Assembly (NCBI GenBank): GCA_023433985.1
Contig: JAEYTN010000595.1
Coordinates: 1-16,369, forward strand
Direction of reading: 5' to 3'
From: Pseudomonadota bacterium
GTDB taxonomy: Bacteria > Pseudomonadota > Alphaproteobacteria > Rhizobiales > Devosiaceae
Length of the DNA: 16,369 nt
Both the position numbers and the translations under genes were made by a program. This document shows, in pieces, positions 1-6,246 of the stretch. Every line of letters begins with the position of its first letter. The stretch's first letter is position 1. Under the pieces are notes generated by a model that made no database searches, had not been told where the DNA came from, and saw only the letters and a program-made list of their open reading frames with translations.

Positions 1-815
1 CCGTCATGGAAGAGCGCTTCTGGGAGTCGATCCACAAGCTCGCGCCGCTCAATCCCCGCTTCGTGTCCGTCACCTATGGCGCGGGTGGCTCGACGCGCGA
101 GCGCACGCTGCGCATGGTCAAGGAAGTGAAGGCCCAGACCGGCGTCGACGCAGCCGCGCACCTCACCTGCGTGGGGGCCAGCCGCGCTGAAGTCGATGCG
201 GTGGTCAGCGGCTACCGGGAGGCCGGCATATCGCGCATCGTGGCGCTGCGCGGCGACCCGGCCGAGGGGATCGGCAAGCCGTTCACGCCACACCCCGAGG
301 GGTACCAGAATGCCGCCGACCTCGTGGCCGGCATCCGCCGCATCGGCGACTTCGATATCTCGGTCGCGGCCTATCCGGAGAAGCATCCGCAAAGCCCAAG
401 CTGGGAGGCGGACATCGACAACCTGAAGCGCAAGCTGGATGCCGGGGCGAGCCGCGCCATAACCCAGATGTTCTTCTCGAACGACGACTATTTCCGCTTC
501 GTCGAGCGCGCCCGTGCCGCAGGCATCACTGCACCGATCGTACCGGGGATCCAGCCGATCCATTCGTTCAAGCAAATCTCGGGCTTCGCCGCCCGCTGCG
601 GTGCCAGCATCCCCGACTGGGTGGCCGAGCGCTTCGAGGGGCTCGACGAGGATCCCGAGACCCATGCGCTGGTTGCATCGGCGGTCGCCGCCGAGCAGGT
701 CTTGGAACTGGTCGACAACGGGATTACAGAGTTCCACTTCTATACGCTCAACCGCTCGAACCTCGTTCTGGCCTTGGCCCGGTTGCTCGGTTATCGGCCC
801 GATTCAAGGGCTTGA
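1..815 (+). CDS. metF: Methylenetetrahydrofolate reductase, 5' end cut by window
   Basis: MetF is a flavoprotein that reduces 5,10-methylene-THF to 5-methyl-THF, the methyl donor for methionine synthesis in the cytosol. The visible frame gives 269 residues from an internal ATG at position 6. It is open through the window's first bases, so the true start lies upstream and roughly 25-30 residues are missing, including the FFPPK-type segment that carries the catalytic Glu in the family. Visible family motifs, numbered from that ATG, are SVTYGAGGS near residue 21, the LRGDP loop at 81-85 with the Asp that contacts flavin, AAYPEKHP near 121, TQMFF near 152, PIVPGIQPI near 175 and FHFYTLNRSN near the C-terminus. 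These identify a MetF TIM barrel with little doubt. It ends 158 bp before the next gene and is probably the tail of a methionine-pathway transcript starting outside the window. Confidence 0.95.
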   Translation, partial: VMEERFWESIHKLAPLNPRFVSVTYGAGGSTRERTLRMVKEVKAQTGVDAAAHLTCVGASRAEVDAVVSGYREAGISRIVALRGDPAEGIGKPFTPHPEGYQNAADLVAGIRRIGDFDISVAAYPEKHPQSPSWEADIDNLKRKLDAGASRAITQMFFSNDDYFRFVERARAAGITAPIVPGIQPIHSFKQISGFAARCGASIPDWVAERFEGLDEDPETHALVASAVAAEQVLELVDNGITEFHFYTLNRSNLVLALARLLGYRPDSRA

Positions 816-816
816 G

Positions 817-856
817 GCTGTCAGGAACCGTTCATCTGCCGTTCAGCATCCGTTCA
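817..856 (+). promoter_or_regulatory. 11-bp-phased GTTCA direct-repeat array, likely operator
   Basis: CCGTTCA occurs three times at exactly 11-bp spacing (828-834, 839-845, 850-856). A weaker copy, GCTGTCA, sits in the same phase at 817-823. The array lies just after the metF stop and 118 bp before the next start codon. Two families of regulator fit. OmpR/PhoB-type response regulators bind 7-bp repeats with 4-bp spacers, which is this geometry. LexA of alphaproteobacteria recognises GTTC-N7-GTTC, which occurs here twice, overlapping (830-844 and 841-855). Several phased copies, one of them degenerate, slightly favour a response regulator. The bound protein is inferred; the repeat is directly visible. 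Confidence 0.6.
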
Positions 857-973
857 GGTGCAACCGGGTAGTCTGGCTAGTGTCGGCCGAGGTGGGGGCA
901 TCCACAAAATGGCCACGTTGACACTATCAGGTCCGGCTGGGTCGCGCGGGCATTTCGTTAAGGACAGCAGCCT

Positions 974-1738
974 ATGAAACTCGATAGCAAGGTGAAGGGC
1001 GGATTGGCCTGGGCCGGGCTTTTCGTCATCCTCGCAGTGCCTTCTGCCGACCTTCTGTTCGGTAATGACGACGCTCCCTCCGCCAATCTCGCGGTAACGC
1101 CAACTGCTCCCAAGCCCGTGGTGCCGGCGGCCAAGGCCGAGCTCATGCCCGTGCTGAAGGCCGACCCAGTCGAGACCGCCAGCATCGCCACGCCTGCGGC
1201 CAAGAGCGACGATCCTGTCGACACTTACCTGCAGAAGGGCAAGAAGCTGCCGAGCTATATCTCGGATGCGGATACGGCGCCCGCCGTCAAACCGGCAGTG
1301 CCGGTGACGCCGGTGAAGCAGCCCGTCGAGGTCGCCGCCATCAACCCGGTGCAGGAAACCCCGCCGCTGCCGCTGCCGCGCGACGCCCGTCCCAAGGCGG
1401 CTGCGGTCCCCGTGGTCGCCAGCGTACCTGCCGTTACCCCGGCGGCGCCGGCCGAGCAGCCGCTGATCATCGACGAGGCCGACCTCGCCCAGCGCGAAGC
1501 GACGCTCTCCAAACCCAAGCCGCGGATCGAGCCATTCCCGCTCAGCGACGAGGGCATGGCCGACGATGTCGTCGTCACCGGCGATCAACTGGAGGAGTGG
1601 GACTCCGGTTCGCTCGCCGACTACCTTGAGCGCAAGGGCCTGCTCTCCGAGCAGGCGAGCGCCCAGGAGGACGAGTTCGTCTTCAACGAAGGGCCGGTCC
1701 AGCGGCGGAAGCCGCTCGAAAGCTTCTTCCTGTTCTAG
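974..1738 (+). CDS. Pro/Ala-rich single-pass membrane protein, function unknown
   Basis: I do not recognise a family for this 254-residue protein. The N-terminus has lysines at 4, 6 and 8, followed by a hydrophobic segment at about residues 9-29. This suggests an uncleaved anchor with the rest in the periplasm. Residues of about 33-165 are rich in Pro, Ala and Val and probably form an extended, disordered stalk. Short segments look more structured: DTYLQKGKKLPSYIS near 89, LIIDEADLAQREATL near 165, and an acidic region ending in SLADYLERKGLLSEQ near 219. The C-terminus is unusually aromatic and ends SFFLF. The ATG at 974 has AAGGA at 960-964, 9 bases upstream. The gene stands alone: 158 bp separate it from metF, with a phased repeat array in that gap, and a hairpin follows its stop codon. 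GC-rich codon use matches the neighbours, so it looks like a resident gene. Confidence 0.8.
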   Translation: MKLDSKVKGGLAWAGLFVILAVPSADLLFGNDDAPSANLAVTPTAPKPVVPAAKAELMPVLKADPVETASIATPAAKSDDPVDTYLQKGKKLPSYISDADTAPAVKPAVPVTPVKQPVEVAAINPVQETPPLPLPRDARPKAAAVPVVASVPAVTPAAPAEQPLIIDEADLAQREATLSKPKPRIEPFPLSDEGMADDVVVTGDQLEEWDSGSLADYLERKGLLSEQASAQEDEFVFNEGPVQRRKPLESFFLF

Positions 1739-1750
1739 TCATTTCGCTCC

Positions 1751-1769
1751 GGCCGCCCCCTAGGCGGCC
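1751..1769 (+). terminator. Hairpin after the unknown membrane protein gene
   Basis: GGCCGCC (1751-1757) and GGCGGCC (1763-1769) form a perfect 7-bp, all-GC stem with a 5-base loop, 12 bases after the stop codon at 1738. Only a short TTA follows instead of a T-tract, so intrinsic termination is plausible but weakly supported. Because the stem is symmetrical it could act on either strand. Confidence 0.45.
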
Positions 1770-1866
1770 TTAGCATCTGAGGGATCCAAACGTGCAATCC
1801 GCCGCATGCCTCAAAGCTTTTCATTTCCCGTTCGGTGGGTATTGTGCGCCCAAGTCGGAGAATTTG

Positions 1867-2568
1867 ATGTCGTCGGTCTGGCAGCGGCTCAGCGCCTTCG
1901 TTGGCTCGTTTTCCGAGCGCACTGGCCTGGCCGGCTCGCTCGCGAATGCGCTCGACCCCGACACCTGGCTGCCCGGCGGCCGCGACGCGGCATTCACCCT
2001 CGCCATCATCGCGCTGTCGGCCAAGATGGCGGTGTCGGACGGGGTGGTCACCGCGTCGGAGTTGCGCGCCTTCCAGAAGACCGTCGAGATTCCGCCCGGG
2101 ATCGAGGAGCAGGTCGATCGCATCTTCCGGCTCGCACAGCAGGATGTGGCGGGCTACGAATCCTACGCCAAGAAGGTCCGCCGCTTCTTCGTCGATAGCC
2201 CCGATACGCTCGAGCACGTGCTCGACGGGCTGTTCTACATCGCCTCGGCCGATGGCATGATCCACGAATCCGAACTCGACTATCTCAAGAGCGTCAGCGA
2301 CATATTCGGGTTCGATGATGCGCGCTTCGAGCAGTTGACGGCGCAGCACGTGCTGTTCGACCGCGGGGTGGACCCTTACCTCGTGCTGGGCCTCGACCCA
2401 ATGGCGGAGCGCGCCGAGGTGAAGCGCGTCTACCGCCTGCTCGTCGCCGAACATCATCCCGACCGGCTGATCGCCAAGGGCGTGCCCGAGGAGATGATCG
2501 ACGTGGCCACTGCGCGCATGGCAGCGATCAACAATGCCTACAATCAGATCATGAAGTCTGCTGCGTAG
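1867..2568 (+). CDS. TerB/DjlA-like J-domain co-chaperone
   Basis: This 233-residue protein has two parts. Residues of about 30-160 resemble the helical TerB-like domain, with two acidic motifs of the type seen in such repeats (MAVSDGVVTASEL and ASADGMIHESEL). Residues of about 170-233 form a C-terminal J domain with the HPD triad at 197-199, which in J proteins stimulates the DnaK ATPase. The order matches DjlA, but there is no N-terminal membrane helix, so it is probably cytosolic. The start chosen is ATG 1867, with GGAG at 1857-1860 only 6 bases upstream. A GTG at 1792 would add 25 residues that look unlike the family and has no good ribosome site. The gene lies upstream of rnpB and the dcw cluster. 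Its client is unknown. Confidence 0.85.
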   Translation: MSSVWQRLSAFVGSFSERTGLAGSLANALDPDTWLPGGRDAAFTLAIIALSAKMAVSDGVVTASELRAFQKTVEIPPGIEEQVDRIFRLAQQDVAGYESYAKKVRRFFVDSPDTLEHVLDGLFYIASADGMIHESELDYLKSVSDIFGFDDARFEQLTAQHVLFDRGVDPYLVLGLDPMAERAEVKRVYRLLVAEHHPDRLIAKGVPEEMIDVATARMAAINNAYNQIMKSAA

Positions 2569-2591
2569 GCCATGAACTTCTGCCGGTCCGC

Positions 2592-2620
2592 TTGACGCAC
2601 GGGCCCGCCGTCCCCCATAT
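2592..2620 (+). promoter_or_regulatory. rnpB promoter
   Basis: TTGACG at 2592-2597 is a near-consensus -35 box. CCATAT at 2615-2620 lies 17 bp downstream (CATATG at 2616-2621 if the spacing is 18 bp). Initiation 6-7 bases after this -10 falls at 2627, the first paired base of helix P1 of the RNase P RNA. This agreement is the main support. Confidence 0.7.
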
Positions 2621-2626
2621 GCGCTC

Positions 2627-3006
2627 GCCAGTTGACCGGGTGGCCGCTCCGCTGCTTTGCGGGGAGGAAAGTCCGGGCTCCATCGAAATACGGTGACGGC
2701 TAACGGCCGCCGGGGGCGACCCCAGGGAAAGTGCCACAGAAAGCAAACCGCTCAGCCTCGGCCTGAGTAAGGATGAAAGGGTGCGGTAAGAGCGCACCGC
2801 GGACCTGGCAACAGGGACGGCACGGCAAACCCCACCGGGAGCAAGACCAAATAGGGATGACGCGGGGCTTCGGCCCCAGCCGGTTTTCGAGGCCTGTCAT
2901 CCGGGTTGGTTGCATGAAGTCGGCAGCAATGCCGTCTCAAGATGAATGGCCGCCACGTCAGCGCAAGCTGGCCCTACAGAACCCGGCTTACAGGTCAACT
3001 GGCACT
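2627..3006 (+). ncRNA. rnpB: RNase P RNA, bacterial type A
   Basis: This is the catalytic RNA of RNase P, which matures the 5' ends of tRNAs together with the RnpA protein. The ends are set by helix P1: bases 2627-2637 (GCCAGTTGACC) pair perfectly with 2993-3003 (GGTCAACTGGC), giving 11 bp. The universally conserved core is present: GAGGAAAGTCCGGGC at 2664-2678, the AGGGAAAGTGCCACAGAAA-type segment near 2724-2742, and the 3' conserved ACAGAACCCGGCTTA block at 2976-2990. The length of about 380 nt is normal for alphaproteobacteria. It lies between the J-domain gene and the dcw cluster. Any short open frames crossing it on either strand should be ignored. The 3' end is uncertain by a few bases. 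Confidence 0.97.
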
Positions 3007-3020
3007 CTCGTTTCGGTCTC

Positions 3021-3035
3021 GCGCGGTGAACGCGC
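3021..3035 (+). terminator. Small hairpin after rnpB, possible terminator
   Basis: GCGCG (3021-3025) pairs with CGCGC (3031-3035) around a 5-base loop, about 17 bases past helix P1 of rnpB. No T-tract follows, so it may instead be a 3' processing or stability element. The only other nearby hairpin is at 3084-3098. Confidence 0.25.
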
Positions 3036-3043
3036 CCGTAACC

Positions 3044-3072
3044 TCAACATAACCTTAACCTCCCCGTATCAA
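3044..3072 (+). promoter_or_regulatory. Candidate CtrA-type promoter for the dcw operon
   Basis: TCAA (3044-3047), seven bases, then TTAA (3055-3058) followed by CC matches the alphaproteobacterial CtrA site TTAA-N7-TTAA at 7 of 8 defined positions. It begins exactly on a -35-like TCAACA (3044-3049), which stands 17 bp from a -10-like TATCAA (3067-3072). CtrA-activated promoters commonly have the site overlapping the -35 box, so the geometry is right. The predicted start near 3079 gives a leader of about 64 bases before rsmH. Three TAACCT copies (3039, 3050, 3056) overlap the site. This is inference from spacing and consensus only. Confidence 0.45.
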
Positions 3073-3083
3073 TGTGCGCCAAT

Positions 3084-3098
3084 GCCCCTTCGAGGGGC
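3084..3098 (+). other. Hairpin in the rsmH leader or between rnpB and rsmH
   Basis: GCCCCT (3084-3089) pairs with AGGGGC (3093-3098) across a TCG loop, giving a 6-bp stem followed by CTGTTTCG. If the mRNA starts near 3079 this would sit at the 5' end of the dcw transcript, where it could stabilise it. If not, it is a weak terminator for rnpB. The sequence alone does not decide. Confidence 0.35.
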
Positions 3099-3142
3099 CT
3101 GTTTCGTGTGCCGGCGGCGGCCGGTTGGAGTGTTGGGCGACG

Positions 3143-4129
3143 ATGGGTAAGCCGGAGGCCAGCGATCAGGCAGGGCCGCATGTGCCGGTCTTGCTGGCCG
3201 AAGTGCTGGAGGCTCTCGCGCCGCTCGATGGCGCCCACATCCTCGACGGCACGTTCGGGGCAGGGGGCTACTCCCGCGCCATCCTGGAGGCCGGTGCCTC
3301 GGTCATTGCCATCGATCGTGACCCTACGGTGCTACCGCATGTCGAGCGGCTGCGCGCCGAGTTCCCCGATCGCTTCAGCTTCGCTCAGGGCACGTTCTCC
3401 GAGCTCGACGAGTTCGCCGGCGGCACGGTCGACGGCGTGGTGCTCGATATCGGCGTCTCCTCGATGCAGCTCGATCAGCCCGAACGTGGCTTCTCCTTCA
3501 TGCAGGAAGGCCCGCTGGACATGCGGATGACGCCCAAGGGCGCGTCTGCTGCCGACCTGGTCAATGGCCTCGACGAGACCGAGCTGGCGAACCTGCTCTA
3601 CCTTTACGGCGAGGAGCGGAAGTCGCGCCGCATCGCGCACGGCATCGTTGCGGCGCGTGCCAACCGGCCGTTCGAGACCACTACCGAGCTGGCCCGCTTC
3701 ATCGAACGCGCGATCGGCCGGAAGCCCGGCGATGCGCATCCTGCCACCCGCAGCTTTCAGGCGCTCCGCATTGCGGTGAACGGCGAGCTCGACCAGCTGG
3801 TCGAGGGGCTGTTCGCGGCCGAACGGCTGCTTCCCGAGGGCGGTCGGCTGGCGGTGGTCACCTTCCATTCGCTCGAGGATCGTATCGTGAAGCGCTTCTT
3901 CGATCCGGAGAAAGGCGCGCCGGCCCAGTCGCGCCACCTGCCCCAGCTGAAGCGGGAGCCCTTGCGCTGGGAGCCGGTACGCAAGGCGCTGAAGCCGTCG
4001 GCGGCCGAGACGGCGCGCAACCCGCGGGCTCGTTCGTCGACGCTGCGCTCCGCCATCCGCACCGCGACTCCGGCGCGGGCGATCAACTACGAAGGCCTCG
4101 GCGTGCCGCAGGTCCGGGGGACCGCATGA
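3143..4129 (+). CDS. rsmH: 16S rRNA (cytosine1402-N4)-methyltransferase
   Basis: RsmH (MraW) methylates N4 of C1402 in the ribosomal P site using S-adenosylmethionine. The protein is 328 residues, normal for the family. Its motifs include [13 protein letters not shown] near residue 13, the SAM-binding [10 protein letters not shown] at 35-44, [18 protein letters not shown] and GPLDMRM in the middle, and [14 protein letters not shown] in the C-terminal half. The start chosen is ATG 3143, which places the family's N-terminal motif at the usual distance. The frame is open back to a GTG at 3074, but those 23 residues are Gly/Cys-rich and unlike the family. The ribosome site is weak: GGAG at 3127-3130 is 12 bases away. 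This is the first gene of the dcw cluster here. mraZ, which usually precedes it, is absent. Its stop overlaps the ftsL start by ATGA. Confidence 0.97.
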   Translation: MGKPEASDQAGPHVPVLLAEVLEALAPLDGAHILDGTFGAGGYSRAILEAGASVIAIDRDPTVLPHVERLRAEFPDRFSFAQGTFSELDEFAGGTVDGVVLDIGVSSMQLDQPERGFSFMQEGPLDMRMTPKGASAADLVNGLDETELANLLYLYGEERKSRRIAHGIVAARANRPFETTTELARFIERAIGRKPGDAHPATRSFQALRIAVNGELDQLVEGLFAAERLLPEGGRLAVVTFHSLEDRIVKRFFDPEKGAPAQSRHLPQLKREPLRWEPVRKALKPSAAETARNPRARSSTLRSAIRTATPARAINYEGLGVPQVRGTA

Positions 4130-4500
4130 TCAAAACCCTCAACGCCATCATGGTCTGCACCAGCCTGGCGGGCCTCGTGGGCGTCTACGCCCTCAAGTAC
4201 TCGGTCGAGGACATCGCTTCGGACAAGGCGGCGCTCGAGCGCAAGATCGATCGCCAGCAGGGCGAACTGAGCCTGCTCAAGGCTGACTGGTCCTACCTCA
4301 ACCAACCGGCACACGTGGCGCCCATCGTCGCGCGCCATCAGCAGGCGCTGAACCTGTTCCCCACCAAGCAGGAGCAGTTCGGCCTGATGAGTGGGTTGCC
4401 GATGCGGCCGGCCGCCCCCGACACAGCGGCCCTCGACGAACTGCTCAATTCGCTCGACGCAGGCATCGACCCCATCGAACAACTGATCGAGGCCAACTAA
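4126..4500 (+). CDS. ftsL: Cell division protein FtsL
   Basis: FtsL is a small bitopic membrane protein that joins FtsB and FtsQ in the divisome and helps activate FtsW-FtsI. Sequence identity in this family is always low, so the call rests on size (124 residues), topology and position. A short cytosolic N-terminus precedes a membrane segment at about residues 7-24. A charged heptad-like stretch follows at about 26-58 (for example [25 protein letters not shown]) and fits the periplasmic coiled coil. The sequence [16 protein letters not shown] resembles the conserved C-terminal part of alphaproteobacterial FtsL. The start ATG overlaps the rsmH stop by 4 bp, implying translational coupling, and ftsI starts 2 bp after its stop. 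Confidence 0.88.
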   Translation: MIKTLNAIMVCTSLAGLVGVYALKYSVEDIASDKAALERKIDRQQGELSLLKADWSYLNQPAHVAPIVARHQQALNLFPTKQEQFGLMSGLPMRPAAPDTAALDELLNSLDAGIDPIEQLIEAN

Positions 4501-4502
4501 AA

Positions 4503-6221
4503 ATGGCGCTGATCTCCGAAACCTCGATCCTGCTCGATGGCGGCCGCGTCTCGCGCGGCAACCTGACCAAGGCGCGCATCCGCTGGGTGATCGCGGCGCT
4601 GCTGCTGGTGTTCGCGGTGGTCGCCGGGCGGCTGGTCCAGCTCGGCATCACGGTCAACGACGCCACCATCGAAGGCGTCGCGCGCGACGTGATCACCGCC
4701 ACCCGCCCGGCATTGCTGGATCGCAACGGGCTGGAGATGGCAGTCGATATCCGCGTGCCGTCGCTCTTCGCCGAGCCGCGGCGCATCGTCGATGTCGAGG
4801 AAGCGGTCACCAAGCTCCGCACCGTGCTGCCCGAGCTCGACGAGGCGTGGCTTCGCAATAAGCTCACCGGCGACAAGGGCTTCGTCTGGATCAAGCGCGA
4901 GCTTACCCCGGCCATCGAGGAGCGGATCTTCCAGCTCGGCATCCCGGGCATCGAGTTCGTCACCGAATCCAAGCGCTTCTACCCCTCGGGACGCGAGGCC
5001 TCGCACATCCTGGGCGGTGTCAACATCGACAACCAGGGCACCATGGGCGTCGAAAAGCACATGGACGACGAGGACCTGGCGCTGTTGCAGGAGCTGGGCA
5101 TCGCCCGCGACCAGGCGCTCACTCCGGTCAACCTGTCGATCGACCTGCGCATCCAGCACGCCATGTATGAGCAGGTCGCGGACGCCATCACGCGCTATAA
5201 CGCCATCGCAGCCTCGGGCGTGATGCTCGACGCGAAGACCGGCGAAGTCCTTGGCCTCGTGTCGCTGCCCGACTATGACCCGAACGATCCGGGTTCCATC
5301 AACGCCGAGTACAACGGACTCAAGAACCAGCGCTTCAACCGCATCACGTCCGGCATCTACGAACTCGGCTCGACGATGAAGACGGTGACCATCGCAGGCG
5401 CCCTCGACTCGGGCAAGGTGCGGATCACCGACCAGTTCGACGCCCGCTTCGGTGTGCGCTTCGGCCGCTTCACTATCGACGATTTCCACGGCAAGCACCG
5501 GGTGCTTTCGGTGCCCGAGGTCTACAAGTACTCGTCGAACATCGGCACCATCAAGATCATGCAGGCCTTCGGCAAGGACGACTTCCGCGCCTTCATGAGC
5601 CGGCTGGGTTTCGACAAGCAGGTGCCGTTCGAACTGCCCGAAATGCGGATGCCCAAGGTGCCGGAGAAGTTCTCCGAGATCGTCGCGGCCACCGCATCTT
5701 TCGGCCACGGCATCTCGATCAGCCCGCTGCACATGGCGCAGGCCTATGCCGGCTTCGTCAACGACGGCGTGATGATGCCAGCGACGCTGATGCGGCGCAG
5801 CGAGGCCGAAGCGGCGGGCCTCGGCACCCAGATCGTGTCGCCGGAGACCAGCCGCGAGATGCGCTACCTGATGCGTCTCAACGCGCTCGAAGGCTCGGGT
5901 ACCCGTATGAACAAGATTGCCAACGGCTACCGCGCCGGCGGCAAGACGGGCACCGCCGAGAAGGTGGTGAAGGGCCGATACGCTGTCGGCACGAACCTCA
6001 ACGTCTTTGCCTCCGCCTTCCCGCTCGACAATCCGCGCTACGTCATGGTCATCGTGGTCGACGAACCGAAGCGCGAGAACCCGCAGTCCGGTACGACCGC
6101 CGGCTGGAACGCGGGCGAAGTAACCGGCCGTATCATCCAGCGCGTCGCGCCGATGCTGGGAATCAGCCCCGACTTCAGCGAAATGTTGGATAACAAACTT
6201 GTCCCTGCCGTTCTCCGCTAG
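4503..6221 (+). CDS. ftsI: Septal peptidoglycan transpeptidase FtsI (PBP3)
   Basis: FtsI is the class B penicillin-binding protein that cross-links septal peptidoglycan in partnership with FtsW. It has 572 residues, normal for the family. A single membrane anchor lies at about residues 28-48, after a basic cytosolic tail. A dimerisation/pedestal domain with SKRFYPSGREASHILG follows at about 157-172, and the transpeptidase domain starts near 215. Its three active-site motifs are intact: STMK at 290-293 with the acylated Ser290, SSN at 344-346, and KTG at 481-483. The start is ATG 4503, 2 bp after ftsL, with CGAGG about 10 bases upstream. Its 3' end may overlap murE only if a less likely murE start is used. 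Confidence 0.97.
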   Translation: MALISETSILLDGGRVSRGNLTKARIRWVIAALLLVFAVVAGRLVQLGITVNDATIEGVARDVITATRPALLDRNGLEMAVDIRVPSLFAEPRRIVDVEEAVTKLRTVLPELDEAWLRNKLTGDKGFVWIKRELTPAIEERIFQLGIPGIEFVTESKRFYPSGREASHILGGVNIDNQGTMGVEKHMDDEDLALLQELGIARDQALTPVNLSIDLRIQHAMYEQVADAITRYNAIAASGVMLDAKTGEVLGLVSLPDYDPNDPGSINAEYNGLKNQRFNRITSGIYELGSTMKTVTIAGALDSGKVRITDQFDARFGVRFGRFTIDDFHGKHRVLSVPEVYKYSSNIGTIKIMQAFGKDDFRAFMSRLGFDKQVPFELPEMRMPKVPEKFSEIVAATASFGHGISISPLHMAQAYAGFVNDGVMMPATLMRRSEAEAAGLGTQIVSPETSREMRYLMRLNALEGSGTRMNKIANGYRAGGKTGTAEKVVKGRYAVGTNLNVFASAFPLDNPRYVMVIVVDEPKRENPQSGTTAGWNAGEVTGRIIQRVAPMLGISPDFSEMLDNKLVPAVLR

Positions 6222-6230
6222 GACCTTGCC

Positions 6231-6239
6231 GGAAGGAAG
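6231..6239 (+). promoter_or_regulatory. Ribosome binding site that fixes the murE start
   Basis: GGAAGGAAG at 6231-6239 contains AGGAAG (6234-6239), 7 bases before TTG 6247. Two earlier in-frame TTG codons, at 6199 and 6226, have no comparable purine-rich sequence at a proper distance. This favours 6247 as the murE start. Confidence 0.6.
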
Positions 6240-6246
6240 CGAAGAC

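Noticed and set aside
918..946. TTGACA at 918-923 as a -35 box for the unknown membrane protein gene
   Set aside because: The sequence 17 bp downstream (GTCGCG) does not resemble a -10 box, so the hexamer alone is not enough.
1817..1845. CTTTTC-N17-TATTGT as a promoter for the J-domain gene
   Set aside because: Both hexamers match poorly, and the start site would fall only about 15 bases before the start codon; too weak to list.
3074..3142. GTG start giving a 23-residue extension of RsmH
   Set aside because: The extension overlaps the leader hairpin, has no ribosome site and is unlike family N-termini.
3134..3147. Two TGGG copies 10 bp apart at the rsmH start as a MraZ box
   Set aside because: Only two weak copies, one of them overlapping the start codon, and mraZ itself is absent from the cluster.
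2549..3150. Short open frames on both strands across 2549-3150
   Set aside because: The region is the RNase P RNA, proven by helix P1 and the conserved core; the frames are incidental.
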